NCBI GenBank assembly: GCA_963781285.1
Contig: CAWAFI010000009.1
Coordinates: 12,944 to 76,943 of the forward strand
Direction of reading: 5' to 3'
DNA length: 64,000 bases
Source of the DNA: CAIWHR01 sp963781285
GTDB taxonomy: Bacteria; Pseudomonadota; Gammaproteobacteria; Burkholderiales; Casimicrobiaceae
Numbering within the stretch: position 1 is the first letter of the stretch; each line of letters starts with the position of its first letter. The notes beneath the pieces were generated by a model that worked only from the letters and a program-made list of their open reading frames with translations, was not told the DNA's origin and made no database searches. Positions 52,815 to 60,931 of the stretch are shown piece after piece. A program made the translations under genes and the position numbers.

Positions 52815-53483
52815 ATGGCGCAAGCACCTTTCCAACCGACCCGGCGTTCCATTCTCAAAACCGCAGCGGTCATGGCAGTCGTTGGAGGAGGGATCGGCGG
52901 AGCGTGGGCGCAAACCACGTTGCGAAGAACACCGGATCAGATCTTGGGGCCGTTCTACCCGATTACCGACAAGCATAAGCTCGAGCGCGCAGAAGACCTC
53001 ACTCATGTGCCTGGCGGCAATGGGCGCGCCAAGGGGCAACTCCTCAACGTGACCGGTCGCGTGCTAACGACCGCCGGGGAGCCCGTTCGTGGTGCGCGGA
53101 TTGAATTATGGCAGGCCAATGCGGCCGGACGCTACGCGCACCCTGACGATACAAATCCCGCGCCGCTCGATCCCAATTTTTTGGGATATACGGTCCTAAT
53201 GACCGGCGCTGATGGCAGCTATCGTTTCGAGACAATCAAGCCGGGGGCATATCCCGCAGGACCAAATACGATTCGCCCCTCACACATTCACTTCGACTTG
53301 TCAGGTACCCATGACCGACTGGTCACCCAAATGTATTTCGACGGTGACCCTTACAACGAGAAAGATCGGTTTCTCCAAAGCGTACTGCGTCCCGAAGCCT
53401 TGATCGTGAAGCTGCGGCCGGCGCCGGGGGGCGCCGAGACCGATCCCATGGTGGCTGTCTTCGACATCGTGATCCGGGGATAG
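52815..53483 (+). CDS. Exported intradiol ring-cleavage dioxygenase-like protein
   Basis: Protein of 222 aa. A Tat-type leader (PTRRSILKTAAVMAVVGGG) ends near residue 34. The catalytic domain shows the non-haem iron(III) ligands expected for protocatechuate 3,4-dioxygenase relatives: Tyr in ELWQANAAGRYAHPDD, Tyr in FETIKPGAYPAG, and two His in IRPSHIHFDLSG. AAGGAG stands seven bases before the ATG at 52815. Cytoplasmic ring-cleaving enzymes lack such a leader, so this belongs to the exported subgroup whose substrates are mostly unknown. Codon use (ATT, AAT, GGA frequent) is less GC-biased than that of the chromosomal genes, suggesting acquisition. No partner subunit is near. Confidence 0.88.
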   Translation: MAQAPFQPTRRSILKTAAVMAVVGGGIGGAWAQTTLRRTPDQILGPFYPITDKHKLERAEDLTHVPGGNGRAKGQLLNVTGRVLTTAGEPVRGARIELWQANAAGRYAHPDDTNPAPLDPNFLGYTVLMTGADGSYRFETIKPGAYPAGPNTIRPSHIHFDLSGTHDRLVTQMYFDGDPYNEKDRFLQSVLRPEALIVKLRPAPGGAETDPMVAVFDIVIRG

Positions 53484-53972
53484 CGAAGCGTTTCGGGCAA
53501 ATTGATTCGCAAAGCAACTGGACGCGCGTCGCCGCGAGTCTGGTGCGATTGCACATTAGCGGCACCGGCCGCTCGGCGTTACGATCCAGCAATTGCATCA
53601 GGCAGTACCGGGTTGCTCGTGGCGTTCGCGAAAAGCCGCATGATCGCTGCGTAACTTGGTTTGTCGAAGGTCCGTTTGTAGACACCCACCGGCCGAGTTG
53701 GGTCGGACTGGGACCGTCGACGATTAGGCGGCTCGCGGCCCATTTCCGGTCAGTCGGTGCCGCTTTCCGCCTTTCCCGGAAGCAGATATTCGCGCCGACG
53801 GTCTCGCATCTCCTACGCCTGCGTGATCAGCCACGACCGCGCGTAGCCCGATCCTCGACCCACTCGAATCCCGCCAGCGTGAACGCTTGGGGACTCATCG
53901 CGAGCACGGTAACCGTCGTGCAGGGGCGGTAGTCGATCCCCGCAGTACACCGGGTGGCCGACACTCGGTGCC
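53484..53972. other. Intergenic stretch without a supported gene
   Basis: About 490 bp. Short open frames on both strands have no recognisable motif and no ribosome-binding site. The base composition is mixed. I see only unassigned, probably relic sequence. Confidence 0.5.
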
Positions 53973-54006
53973 TGATCTGCATCAGATATCAATATGATCT
54001 GCGTCA
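53973..54006 (+). promoter_or_regulatory. Tandem FNR/CRP-family binding-site candidates
   Basis: Two sites of form TGA-N6-TCA stand 22 bp apart: TGATCTGCATCA (53973-53984) and TGATCTGCGTCA (53995-54006). Both share TGATCTGC and resemble FNR/DNR-type boxes (TTGAT-N4-ATCAA). They lie 61 bp before the ATG of the GYD protein, a sensible place for an activator under low oxygen or nitrogen-oxide stress. Function is inferred. Confidence 0.5.
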
Positions 54007-54066
54007 AACACCGACAGGCTGGACGGGACTATGAAGATTCAATATCTTCAGTGCCGGGAGGAAGTT

Positions 54067-54359
54067 ATGTCCACGTACATCATGCTTTGCAACTGGACGG
54101 ATCAGGGTATCCGCCACGTCAAGGATTCCCCGGATCGTCTGGACGCTGCACGGCAGTTGTGTCGCCAGCATGGCGCGGAGATCACCGAGTTCTACATGAC
54201 GATGGGCGCCTACGACATGGGGGTCGTCATCGACGCGCCGAACGAAGAGGAGTTCGCCAAACTCGCCATTTCGATCGCCAAGGGCGGCAACACCCGAACC
54301 ACGACCCTCAGGCGTTCGGCGAGGACCAGTACCGAACGATCATCGGCTCCGTCGGCTGA
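54067..54359 (+). pseudogene. GYD-domain protein, frameshifted near its end
   Basis: Small alpha/beta-barrel protein (about 97 aa if repaired). The N-terminal MSTYIMLCNWTDQGIRHVKD, then TEFYMTMGAYDMGVVIDAP and ISIAKGGNTRTTTL follow the GYD family. At 54309/54310 the frame is lost by one missing base; the correct C-terminus QAFGEDQYRTIIGSVG appears in the next frame and stops at 54359. As written, the protein would instead run to 54495 with an unrelated tail. A GGAGG site precedes the ATG. One base lost in assembly is possible; decay fits the neighbours. Confidence 0.75.
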
Positions 54360-54398
54360 GTCTGGGTCAGGACGTCACCGAGCGCGGCGCGAGGTTGA

Positions 54399-54704
54399 CG
54401 CGGAGGAATCCTGCGCGAACGTCGCTCGCATCGCTATCGCGGCATCAATGCTTACGGCATCCTCGCTCGGATCGATCCGCGCTCCGGGCCACTGAGCTGC
54501 GTCGGCCACGAGCCCACGCACGGGAAGACCCCGCGCAGCTTCGGCATCGATCCGATCGGCCGCTTCCTCATCGCAGCCAACCAGGACAGCGATTCGGTGG
54601 TCACGTTCCGCATCGATCCCGACAGCGGAACGCTCGAGCCCACGGGCCACGTCATGCCGGTGCCGACGCCCGTGTGCGTGAAATTCCTGTCGACCGGCGG
54701 GTGA
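54399..54704 (+). pseudogene. C-terminal remnant of a lactonase-type beta-propeller
   Basis: In the frame that ends at 54704 the plus strand reads THGKTPRSFGIDPIGRFLIA, AANQDSDSVVTFRIDPDSGT and PVPTPVCVKFLSTGG, which is the end of a seven-bladed 6-phosphogluconolactonase-like protein (COG2706). Upstream, the frame reads RIDPRSGPLSCVGHEP and is then closed by a stop at 54396. About three quarters of the gene are missing and there is no start codon. Another truncated gene of this decayed region. Confidence 0.8.
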
Positions 54705-54748
54705 GACACGCGAGTTGAAGGGGCCGTTGCGCCGTATACACCAACGCG

Positions 54749-57280
54749 TCAATCCGCAAGCGCCAGCGCCGCGACCGCGTCATCGGTCAAGCCGGCGCCC
54801 TCCTGTAGCGCTAGGCTGAGTTCCGCGGGCCCGAGCGCCTCTTCGAGCGATTCCATCAGCGCGTCGCGGACATTCTGTTCGTTGGGTCCGCGCTGGTAGC
54901 CGGATTGCGCCAACCGTGCTTCCGCGCAGCCCAGCGTCAGGGCCGCCGCGGCAACGTGCCCGCGCTTGAACGCGAGCATGGCGAAGTGGTCGAAAAACCG
55001 ACCCATCACTCCCTGCTGCCGCAACGGCAGCACCGATTCGCGCGCCACGCGCAACGCATCGTCGAGTTGTCCTGCAGCGGTGTACGCGGCGCTCAGATTG
55101 CCGAGCGCAAAGCTCTCGTAGCCGCTGAAGCGCTCGTTTCGCACCAGAGTAATGAGTTCACGGCCGCGCACGATCGCCTCCGCCACGTTACCCTCCGCCA
55201 GCGTCGCGTCGACCAGGTTGTTGAGCGATATGACCACGAGCCGCGCGTCCCCCATCTCCTGTTCAAGGCGCAGGCGTTCCTCCCAGGCGGCGCGCACCTC
55301 GCTCAGGCGGCCCTCGGCATTTAGGATGAAGGCGCGGGCCGACAACATTGGGTGCCGCAGCGCCAACGGCCACGCGGCGTCATGAAGCTCCGCGGCCTGT
55401 TGCAGTGCCTTTTCGGCAGCGCCGATTTCGCCTCTTTGAGCACACACGCGCGCCTGGCGTGCCAGTGCAACATAGAGTCCCTGGCGGTCCCCCAAGTCCC
55501 GATACAACGTCATGGCGCCCAGCGCGGCAGCGTGCGCCTTCTCCGCATCCAGCGACTGGTTGTCGCTCATTTCCGCGTAGTCGAGATAGAGCCGGGCCGC
55601 CAGCTGTGGCGGTGTCGCTGGACTGAGGCGTGCGATCACCCGTTCACCCCACGACAGACCTTCGGCCTGCAGCACACCGTACTGCCATATCCAGCAGGCT
55701 GCTCCGGCCAGCGCCACCAGCAGGTCGGAATCTCCTTGCGGTCCGGCCGCCCAATTCAGCGCGGCGCGGAGGTTGTCGATGTCCGGCAGGTAACGCTCGA
55801 GCCGGGCCTGCGTCGTCGTCGTCCAGCGCTCCTGCCGCATGCGCTCGAAGGTCGCGAGCAGCGCCAGCGCGTGAGCGCGCACGGCCTCCTCGGTCTCGCC
55901 GGCGGCAGCGAGCTGCTCCAGCGCAAATGCGCGCCCGGTTTCCAGAAGCCCGTAACGCGGTTCGCCGCGCGCGTCAGCCACGACCAGGGACTTGTCCACC
56001 AGATTGCCGAGAACCTCGAGGACGGTCCATGGGTCGATCGCATCGTCGGCGCCGACGCGTTGCGCGGCGTCCAGCCCGAAACTGCCCACGAATACACCAA
56101 GGCGCCGGAACACCGCCAGTTCAGCGGCCGTCAGCAAGGCACAGCTCCATTCGAGCGCCGCGCGCAACGTCTGGTGGCGGCGCGGCGCGTACCGTGCACC
56201 CCCCGTCAGGACACGAAATCGCTCGTCAAGGCGCGCGCTCAGGCCCGCGACGCCCAACAGCGGCACTCGCGCGGCCGCGAGCTCGATGGCCAGGGCGATG
56301 CCATCGAGACGCCGACAGATGTCGATGATGTGGCCGACGTTGTCGTCGTGCAGTTCGAAATGCGGATCGAGCATTCGCACACGCGCGATGAACAGCGCCA
56401 CCGCACCGGACTGGCGGGCGCTTTCCACCGATACTTCCCCCGGCAGCGCGAGCGTATTCAAACGATACAACTGCTCGTCGGAAATCTTCAACGGCTCCTG
56501 GCTGGTCGTCAGCAGTCGAATCCGCGGCGCCACCTGTTGCAACTCGGAAGCAAGTTGCGCGACGACCTCCAGCAGATGCTCGCAATTGTCGAACACGATC
56601 AGCATCTCGCGCGCGCGCAGCAACTGGGCCACCGCATCGGCCTGTGGGTCGGCACCGAGGCGCAGGTTGAGCGTGCTCGCCACCGTGCTTGCCGCAAGCG
56701 CCGGATCGCTGACCGGAGCAAAGTCGACGAACCAGACACCATCGGCAAAGCGCTCGGGTAGCGCGTGCACCGCCGATTGCGCCAACCGAGTCTTGCCAAT
56801 TCCGCCGGCGCCAACGATCGTCACCAGCTTGTGCGTTTCGATCAGCGCGCGCACCGCCGCAAGGTCCTCGTCGCGGCCGTACAGCGGCGGCAATTCTTCC
56901 GGCAGATTGGTCCGTCTTGCCTCCAGGACGGCAGACAGCGCAGTGGCAGGGTCCGAAGGCGGAGGCGCTGCAGCCGAAGGCTCGTGGTCCGCCACCGCAG
57001 TAAACCGATAGCCGCGCCCAGGAATGGTGGCCACCACCTGCGCGCCCAGCAGCTTGCGTAGGGTGCTGATCTGCACCTGAAGGTTGTTTTCCTCGACCAC
57101 CAGCCCCGACCAGACCAGATCGAGCAATTCGGTCTTGGTAACGAGGCGATCGCGCCGTTCCACCAGCGCGTGGAGCACGTCGAAGGCTCGCGCGCCCAGC
57201 GCGGCCGGCTGCCCGTCAACAAGCAGCTGCCTGGACTCGGGGCGCAGCTCAAAGCGGCCGAAGCGAAAGGTGGAAGTCAT
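54749..57280 (-). CDS. Winged-helix regulator with NB-ARC-like ATPase and TPR-like tail
   Basis: Large regulator of 843 aa. Residues 1-95 form an OmpR-type DNA-binding winged helix (GRFELRPESRQLLVDGQPAA ... TIPGRGYRFTAV) without a receiver domain. An AP/STAND-type ATPase follows, with Walker A IVGAGGIGKTRLAQSAVHAL near residue 157, Walker B LIVFDNCEHLLEVVAQL and SVRLLTTSQEPL-like sensor region (RIRLLTTSQEPLKIS). The rest is helical and TPR-like (ARQARVCAQRGEIGAAEKAL). Such proteins switch transcription on ligand binding. It diverges from a small exported or membrane protein gene, and two 13-bp direct repeats in the shared 188-bp gap are good candidates for its binding site. Confidence 0.9.
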   Translation of the reverse strand: MTSTFRFGRFELRPESRQLLVDGQPAALGARAFDVLHALVERRDRLVTKTELLDLVWSGLVVEENNLQVQISTLRKLLGAQVVATIPGRGYRFTAVADHEPSAAAPPPSDPATALSAVLEARRTNLPEELPPLYGRDEDLAAVRALIETHKLVTIVGAGGIGKTRLAQSAVHALPERFADGVWFVDFAPVSDPALAASTVASTLNLRLGADPQADAVAQLLRAREMLIVFDNCEHLLEVVAQLASELQQVAPRIRLLTTSQEPLKISDEQLYRLNTLALPGEVSVESARQSGAVALFIARVRMLDPHFELHDDNVGHIIDICRRLDGIALAIELAAARVPLLGVAGLSARLDERFRVLTGGARYAPRRHQTLRAALEWSCALLTAAELAVFRRLGVFVGSFGLDAAQRVGADDAIDPWTVLEVLGNLVDKSLVVADARGEPRYGLLETGRAFALEQLAAAGETEEAVRAHALALLATFERMRQERWTTTTQARLERYLPDIDNLRAALNWAAGPQGDSDLLVALAGAACWIWQYGVLQAEGLSWGERVIARLSPATPPQLAARLYLDYAEMSDNQSLDAEKAHAAALGAMTLYRDLGDRQGLYVALARQARVCAQRGEIGAAEKALQQAAELHDAAWPLALRHPMLSARAFILNAEGRLSEVRAAWEERLRLEQEMGDARLVVISLNNLVDATLAEGNVAEAIVRGRELITLVRNERFSGYESFALGNLSAAYTAAGQLDDALRVARESVLPLRQQGVMGRFFDHFAMLAFKRGHVAAAALTLGCAEARLAQSGYQRGPNEQNVRDALMESLEEALGPAELSLALQEGAGLTDDAVAALALAD

Positions 57281-57323
57281 GGGACCGTCTGCTGAGTTCG
57301 GGCGGCATCTCCGCAGAGAGCCT

Positions 57324-57358
57324 GAATCTACTCCACCGCCTGCGAGAATCTACTCCAC
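57324..57358. promoter_or_regulatory. Direct-repeat operator candidate (two 13-bp copies)
   Basis: GAATCTACTCCAC occurs at 57324-57336 and again at 57346-57358, exactly 22 bp apart (two helical turns). OmpR-type winged helices often bind direct repeats. The site lies between the large regulator and the 82-aa protein gene and could control both. A weaker TTTAAG pair follows at about 57366-57380. Confidence 0.5.
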
Positions 57359-57468
57359 ACCGGCGATTTAAGAACGTTTAAGGCCTGCTCAAGGACGCAG
57401 GCCGCCGGCGCGGCGCATCGTTTGTTTCACGGAATGCATCCGTGCAAGAACGATCCGAGGAGACTGCA

Positions 57469-57717
57469 ATGACAATGAAGCGAAATTTGGTGCGCTCGAG
57501 TCTCATCACCCGTGTCGCTGCCGCGACCTTGGCGAGCATCATGGCTATCGGGATCCTGTCCGCAGTCACAGAACTCTTCCAGCGCAGCGGCGCGCCCATG
57601 GCACAACTGGCGGCCGCCGAGCGCGCCTGCGTCGAGCATGCCTATGTTTCGGAGCGCGAAGCGTGCATGCGCCGGTGGCTGACCGCGGCACACTCCCCGA
57701 GCATGGCCAGCAAGTGA
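57469..57717 (+). CDS. Small membrane or exported protein, unknown
   Basis: Protein of 82 aa starting at 57469 with GAGGAG seven bases before the ATG. A hydrophobic stretch at about residues 15-37 (VAAATLASIMAIGILSAVTEL) can be a signal or anchor. The rest is polar with two Cys (RACVEHAY, EACMRRW) spaced for a disulfide. I do not recognise a family. The divergent regulator and the direct repeats suggest it is the regulator's target. Its stop codon abuts the IS91-type remnant, so the natural C-terminus may have been altered. Confidence 0.6.
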   Translation: MTMKRNLVRSSLITRVAAATLASIMAIGILSAVTELFQRSGAPMAQLAAAERACVEHAYVSEREACMRRWLTAAHSPSMASK

Positions 57718-58207
57718 CGGCTGTCGCTGTTTTTCCTGCAAGAGGCGCGGCGTGTGCCCATCGTGCAACGCCCGGCGCATGGTGGCGACGGCGGCGCATC
57801 TCGCCGATCACGTCTTGCCGGACCTGCCGCTGCGGCAATGGGTCCTCGCGGTGCCGAAGCGACTGCGCTATTTTCTGGAACGCGCCGCCGCACTTCAGGG
57901 TGCTGCTCTGAGCCTATTCCTGCGCGCCGTGGAGTCCTACCTACGCGCGCACAGCCCTGGTTCGGGCCCCGCGGCTCGCCTCGGCGCGGTCGCCTTCATC
58001 CACCGCTTCGGCTCGACGCTCAATGCGCATCTGCACTTCCACTGCGTCGTTATCGACGGCGTGTTCGACGCGGCCGCGGCGGGCGGGGTCATCTTCCATG
58101 CCGCCACCGGGCTCGATGCCACCGCCATCGCCGTGACGCGAACGTCGGCTCCCCTCAAATTGACAGTCAGCTCTCGGGAACATCGAAGGGCGGCTGAGGG
58201 TCGATGA
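57716..58207 (+). pseudogene. IS91-family transposase, 5'-middle fragment
   Basis: The frame reads CRCFSCKRRGVCPSCNARRM, the Cys-rich zinc-binding part of IS91/IS801 transposases, then HLADHVLPDLPLRQWVLAVP and RFGSTLNAHLHFHCVVIDGV with the HxH motif of the rolling-circle relaxase domain. After TGLDATAIA similarity stops. The N-terminus and the catalytic Tyr region are missing. The matching C-terminal piece lies at 60141-60428 in the same orientation, 1.9 kb away. Not functional. Confidence 0.88.
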
Positions 58208-58229
58208 CGGCCAATCCCCCGTACCGGCC

Positions 58230-58261
58230 GAACGGCCGCACCCAAGCCGGTGCGGCCGTTC
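58230..58261. repeat. Perfect 13-bp inverted repeat (hairpin)
   Basis: GAACGGCCGCACC (58230-58242) and GGTGCGGCCGTTC (58249-58261) pair perfectly around a 6-base loop. It lies 5 bases 3' of the GIY-YIG pseudogene stop on the minus strand and 22 bp after the IS91 fragment. There is no T run on either side, so a Rho-independent terminator is only half supported. Confidence 0.6.
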
Positions 58262-58266
58262 AGCGT

Positions 58267-58611
58267 TTAGTCGTGGGGCGCAGGCCCTCGCCCGTTCGTG
58301 GCGAAGCAGCTACCGCCGGCCAGCGCGGCCACCCATGTCAGCTTCTGCCTTTTGCTGAGCTGCTTGAGTGCGTACTCAGCCGCAATGCAAAGCTCCTCGA
58401 TTCATGACGCTGCCGGGCCATGACCCGTAGGGGCACGTTCAATCGAGTGTAGAACGCGCCCTTGCCGGAGCAGTGAAGCGCGAAGCGCGCGTCCACATCT
58501 CTGGCGATGCCAACATAAAAGGCGTTCGTTCGCGCACAGGAACACCTAGAGCCACCAGGTATCAACGGCGGGGAGCGAGCTCGGCAACCGCTGTTGGTCC
58601 AAGTCAATCAC
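58267..58611 (-). pseudogene. GIY-YIG nuclease-like gene, decayed
   Basis: Pieces of one GIY-YIG domain protein of about 115 aa lie in different frames on the minus strand. The start (GTG 58611) reads to AVDTWWL and meets a stop TAG at 58548-58546, then VFLCAN. A second frame gives FYVGIARDVDARFALH and GKGAFYTRLNVPLRV, the GIY-YIG core with its Arg. A third frame gives AEYALKQLSKRQKLTWVAAL and the stop at 58267. At least one nonsense change and two frameshifts separate them, so this is real decay and not one sequencing error. Confidence 0.75.
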
Positions 58612-58759
58612 CGGCAGCTTTCCGACCTGAGCACAGGGTCTCCGCCAACGCTTCTCGTGCGTACGGGCGAGGTCGTCGCGTAGAGCCCCGATACCTCCAC
58701 GCAGCCCTGATCATGCGCACGAGTGTGCCACAATCCTTCGACCTTCTCGGGGGACGTCC

Positions 58760-60013
58760 ATGACGCTCAGCGCAGCCACCGCGGTCCGCCCGTTTCGCCT
58801 GTGCGTTGACGTCGCCGCGATCGACGATCTGAAGTCGCGCCTGGCGCGGGTGCGCTGGCCGGACGAGGCCCCCGAGTCGCCGTGGGCCTACGGCACGTCG
58901 GTCGGCTTCATGCGCGAGTTGGTCGACTACTGGGTCCACACCTACGACTGGCGCGAGACCGAGGCCGCGCTCAACGCCTGGCCGCAGTTCGTGACGCGCA
59001 TCGACGGCATCGACGTGCATTTCCTGCGGGTCGAAGGCCGCGGCCCGAACCCGAAGCCGCTGCTGCTGTCGCACGGCTGGCCCGGGTCGGTCCTCGAATT
59101 CCTGAAACTGCTTCCGCTGCTGACCGACCCGGCAGCGCACGGCGGCGACGCCGCGGACGCCTTCACCGTCGTCGTGCCCTCGTTGCCGGGGTACACGCTG
59201 TCGTTCCGCGAGAACCAGCCGCGCTGTGCCTTGCCCGCGATCGGCGCCATCTTTCACGAGCTCATGATGCGCCTGGGTTACGCACGGTACGGCGCCCAGG
59301 GCGGCGACTGGGGATCCTTCGTCACCGCCTGGCTGGGAGCGCACCGCGCCGAGCACGTGCTCGGCATTCACCTCAACCTGCTGCCGCTGCGGCGCGACGC
59401 CGCGATGTTCGCCCAGCCGACGGAAGACGAGCGCCGCTACCTGGGGGAACTGGAGGCATGGCTCAAGGAGGAAACCGGCTACCAGTGGATCCAGGGCACG
59501 CGCCCGCAGACGCTGGCGTTCGCCCTTTCGGATTCGCCGGTCGGGCTGGCCGCATGGATCGTCGAGAAATACCGCGCCTGGACCGACTGCGCGGGCGACC
59601 CGCGCAACGCGCTGTCGATGGACGAGATGCTCGGCAACATCAGCCTGTACTGGTTCACCAATTGCATCGGCGCCTCGTTCTGGCCGTACTACGCGCGCCT
59701 GCACGGGCCGTGGCCCATCGACGGCACCATCAGCGTGCCGGCGGGCTATTGCGAGTTCCCGCGCGAGATCCTGCGCCCGCCGCGCCCGGCGGCCGAGCGC
59801 GTGTTCGACATCCGGCGCTGGAGCGTGATGTCCCGCGGCGGGCACTTCGCGGCGCTTGAACAACCGGTGGCGCTGGCCCACGAGATCCGCGAGTTTTTCC
59901 GACGCCCTGTCGTGAAGCCGGTGACGAAGCAGCCGGCGCGGGGAAGGATTCCACCCCGGGCTGCCACCGCCTCTGCGTACGGGCGCACACGCGGCTATCA
60001 CCATGTAGAGTGA
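58760..60013 (+). CDS. Epoxide hydrolase (EHN-domain alpha/beta hydrolase)
   Basis: Cytoplasmic hydrolase of 417 aa. The N-terminal EHN domain (residues 10-115, DLKSRLARVRWPDE and YWVHTYDWRETEAALN) precedes the alpha/beta-hydrolase core with LLSHGWPGSVLEFL (oxyanion HGWP), the nucleophile Asp in YGAQGGDWGSFVTAWLG near residue 180, Tyr in the lid, and the catalytic His in RGGHFAALEQP. It hydrates epoxides to diols, like microsomal or juvenile-hormone epoxide hydrolases. Family members end soon after HEIREFFRR; here some 30 polar residues follow, probably read-through into foreign DNA. The gene sits between the two halves of a broken IS91-type transposase and was probably acquired. Confidence 0.9.
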   Translation: MTLSAATAVRPFRLCVDVAAIDDLKSRLARVRWPDEAPESPWAYGTSVGFMRELVDYWVHTYDWRETEAALNAWPQFVTRIDGIDVHFLRVEGRGPNPKPLLLSHGWPGSVLEFLKLLPLLTDPAAHGGDAADAFTVVVPSLPGYTLSFRENQPRCALPAIGAIFHELMMRLGYARYGAQGGDWGSFVTAWLGAHRAEHVLGIHLNLLPLRRDAAMFAQPTEDERRYLGELEAWLKEETGYQWIQGTRPQTLAFALSDSPVGLAAWIVEKYRAWTDCAGDPRNALSMDEMLGNISLYWFTNCIGASFWPYYARLHGPWPIDGTISVPAGYCEFPREILRPPRPAAERVFDIRRWSVMSRGGHFAALEQPVALAHEIREFFRRPVVKPVTKQPARGRIPPRAATASAYGRTRGYHHVE

Positions 60014-60140
60014 TGTTCTGACCGGAATGAGGGTCAACCCTTCTTCCTGGTGGGGAAACGCAAAATCCGACAGAACAGGATCAGGATGACGACATGAGCG
60101 TGGAAGGAGGTGGTAAACGCCTCGTCGGTTCAGGCGATGA

Positions 60141-60428
60141 GTAGACGAGTTCATGCGCCGCCTCCTGTTGCACGTCCTGCCCAGCGGCTTTCACCGCATT
60201 CGCCACTACGGGCTGCTCGCCAATGCCGGGCGCCGGGAGAACCTCGCCCGAGCGCGCGAACTGCTGCACGTCGTCGCCGTCGCGGCTGAACCGCAACCGC
60301 CAACCGCCACCGCCAACGTCCAGCCCACCTTCGTCTGCCCGCACTGCGGTGCCGCGATGATCGTCGTCGAGACCTTCGCCCGCGGGCAGCCGATCCGTGC
60401 GCCGCCCACTCTGCGAACGGCAGCATGA
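60141..60428 (+). pseudogene. IS91-family transposase, 3' fragment
   Basis: The C-terminal end of an IS91/IS801-type transposase: VDEFMRRLLLHVLPSGFHRI, RHYGLLANAGRRENLARARE and a final zinc-knuckle FVCPHCGAAMIVVE. An in-frame stop at 60138-60140 closes it upstream. It complements the fragment at 57716-58207, though the middle part with the catalytic Tyr is missing from both. Confidence 0.85.
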
Positions 60429-60931
60429 TCACCGGCATCGGTCACTGCAACGGTGCGTCCGCTCTTCGTCGGCTGTCACCGATAGCGCACGCTATTGCCT
60501 TACGCCGCCGTAACGTCGTTCCTCGTCCGCTGCCTCATCCCAGAATCCAGCTTCGCACCGTCGCCAACCAACCGCCGCGCGATGTCACCCGCCGGACCGG
60601 CGACCCGATCACCGCATCCGGCCGGACTGCGAACCATCAAATCCCCATAGCCGTTAGCTTCCCCAAACGGCATCGGGGCATGCCGCGGTTTCCTCGAGGC
60701 TTGTACGATGCCTGCCCGCGTGGCGGCGTCTCCCACGCACCCGTCGGTGCGTGAGGGCAGGCATCGCACAACCCTTAACGACTGCAGCAGTTCAAGCAAT
60801 TCGACCGAGCGGCCGCTGATTGACGCGCAGCTGCCATGCGCCTGTGAACGGCCGGTGTATATCGTAGACGGTCGCTCATCACCGGAGACCCGGTGGCCGT
60901 ACCCGACCCTGAGCGGTCATACGCGAAGCTA
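60429..60931. other. No supported gene; probable 3' flank of the IS91-type element
   Basis: About 500 bp between the IS91 fragment and the IS630 element. Open frames on the plus strand have no motif or ribosome-binding site. The segment may be the non-coding 3' end of the broken IS91-type element. I see nothing else in it. Confidence 0.4.
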
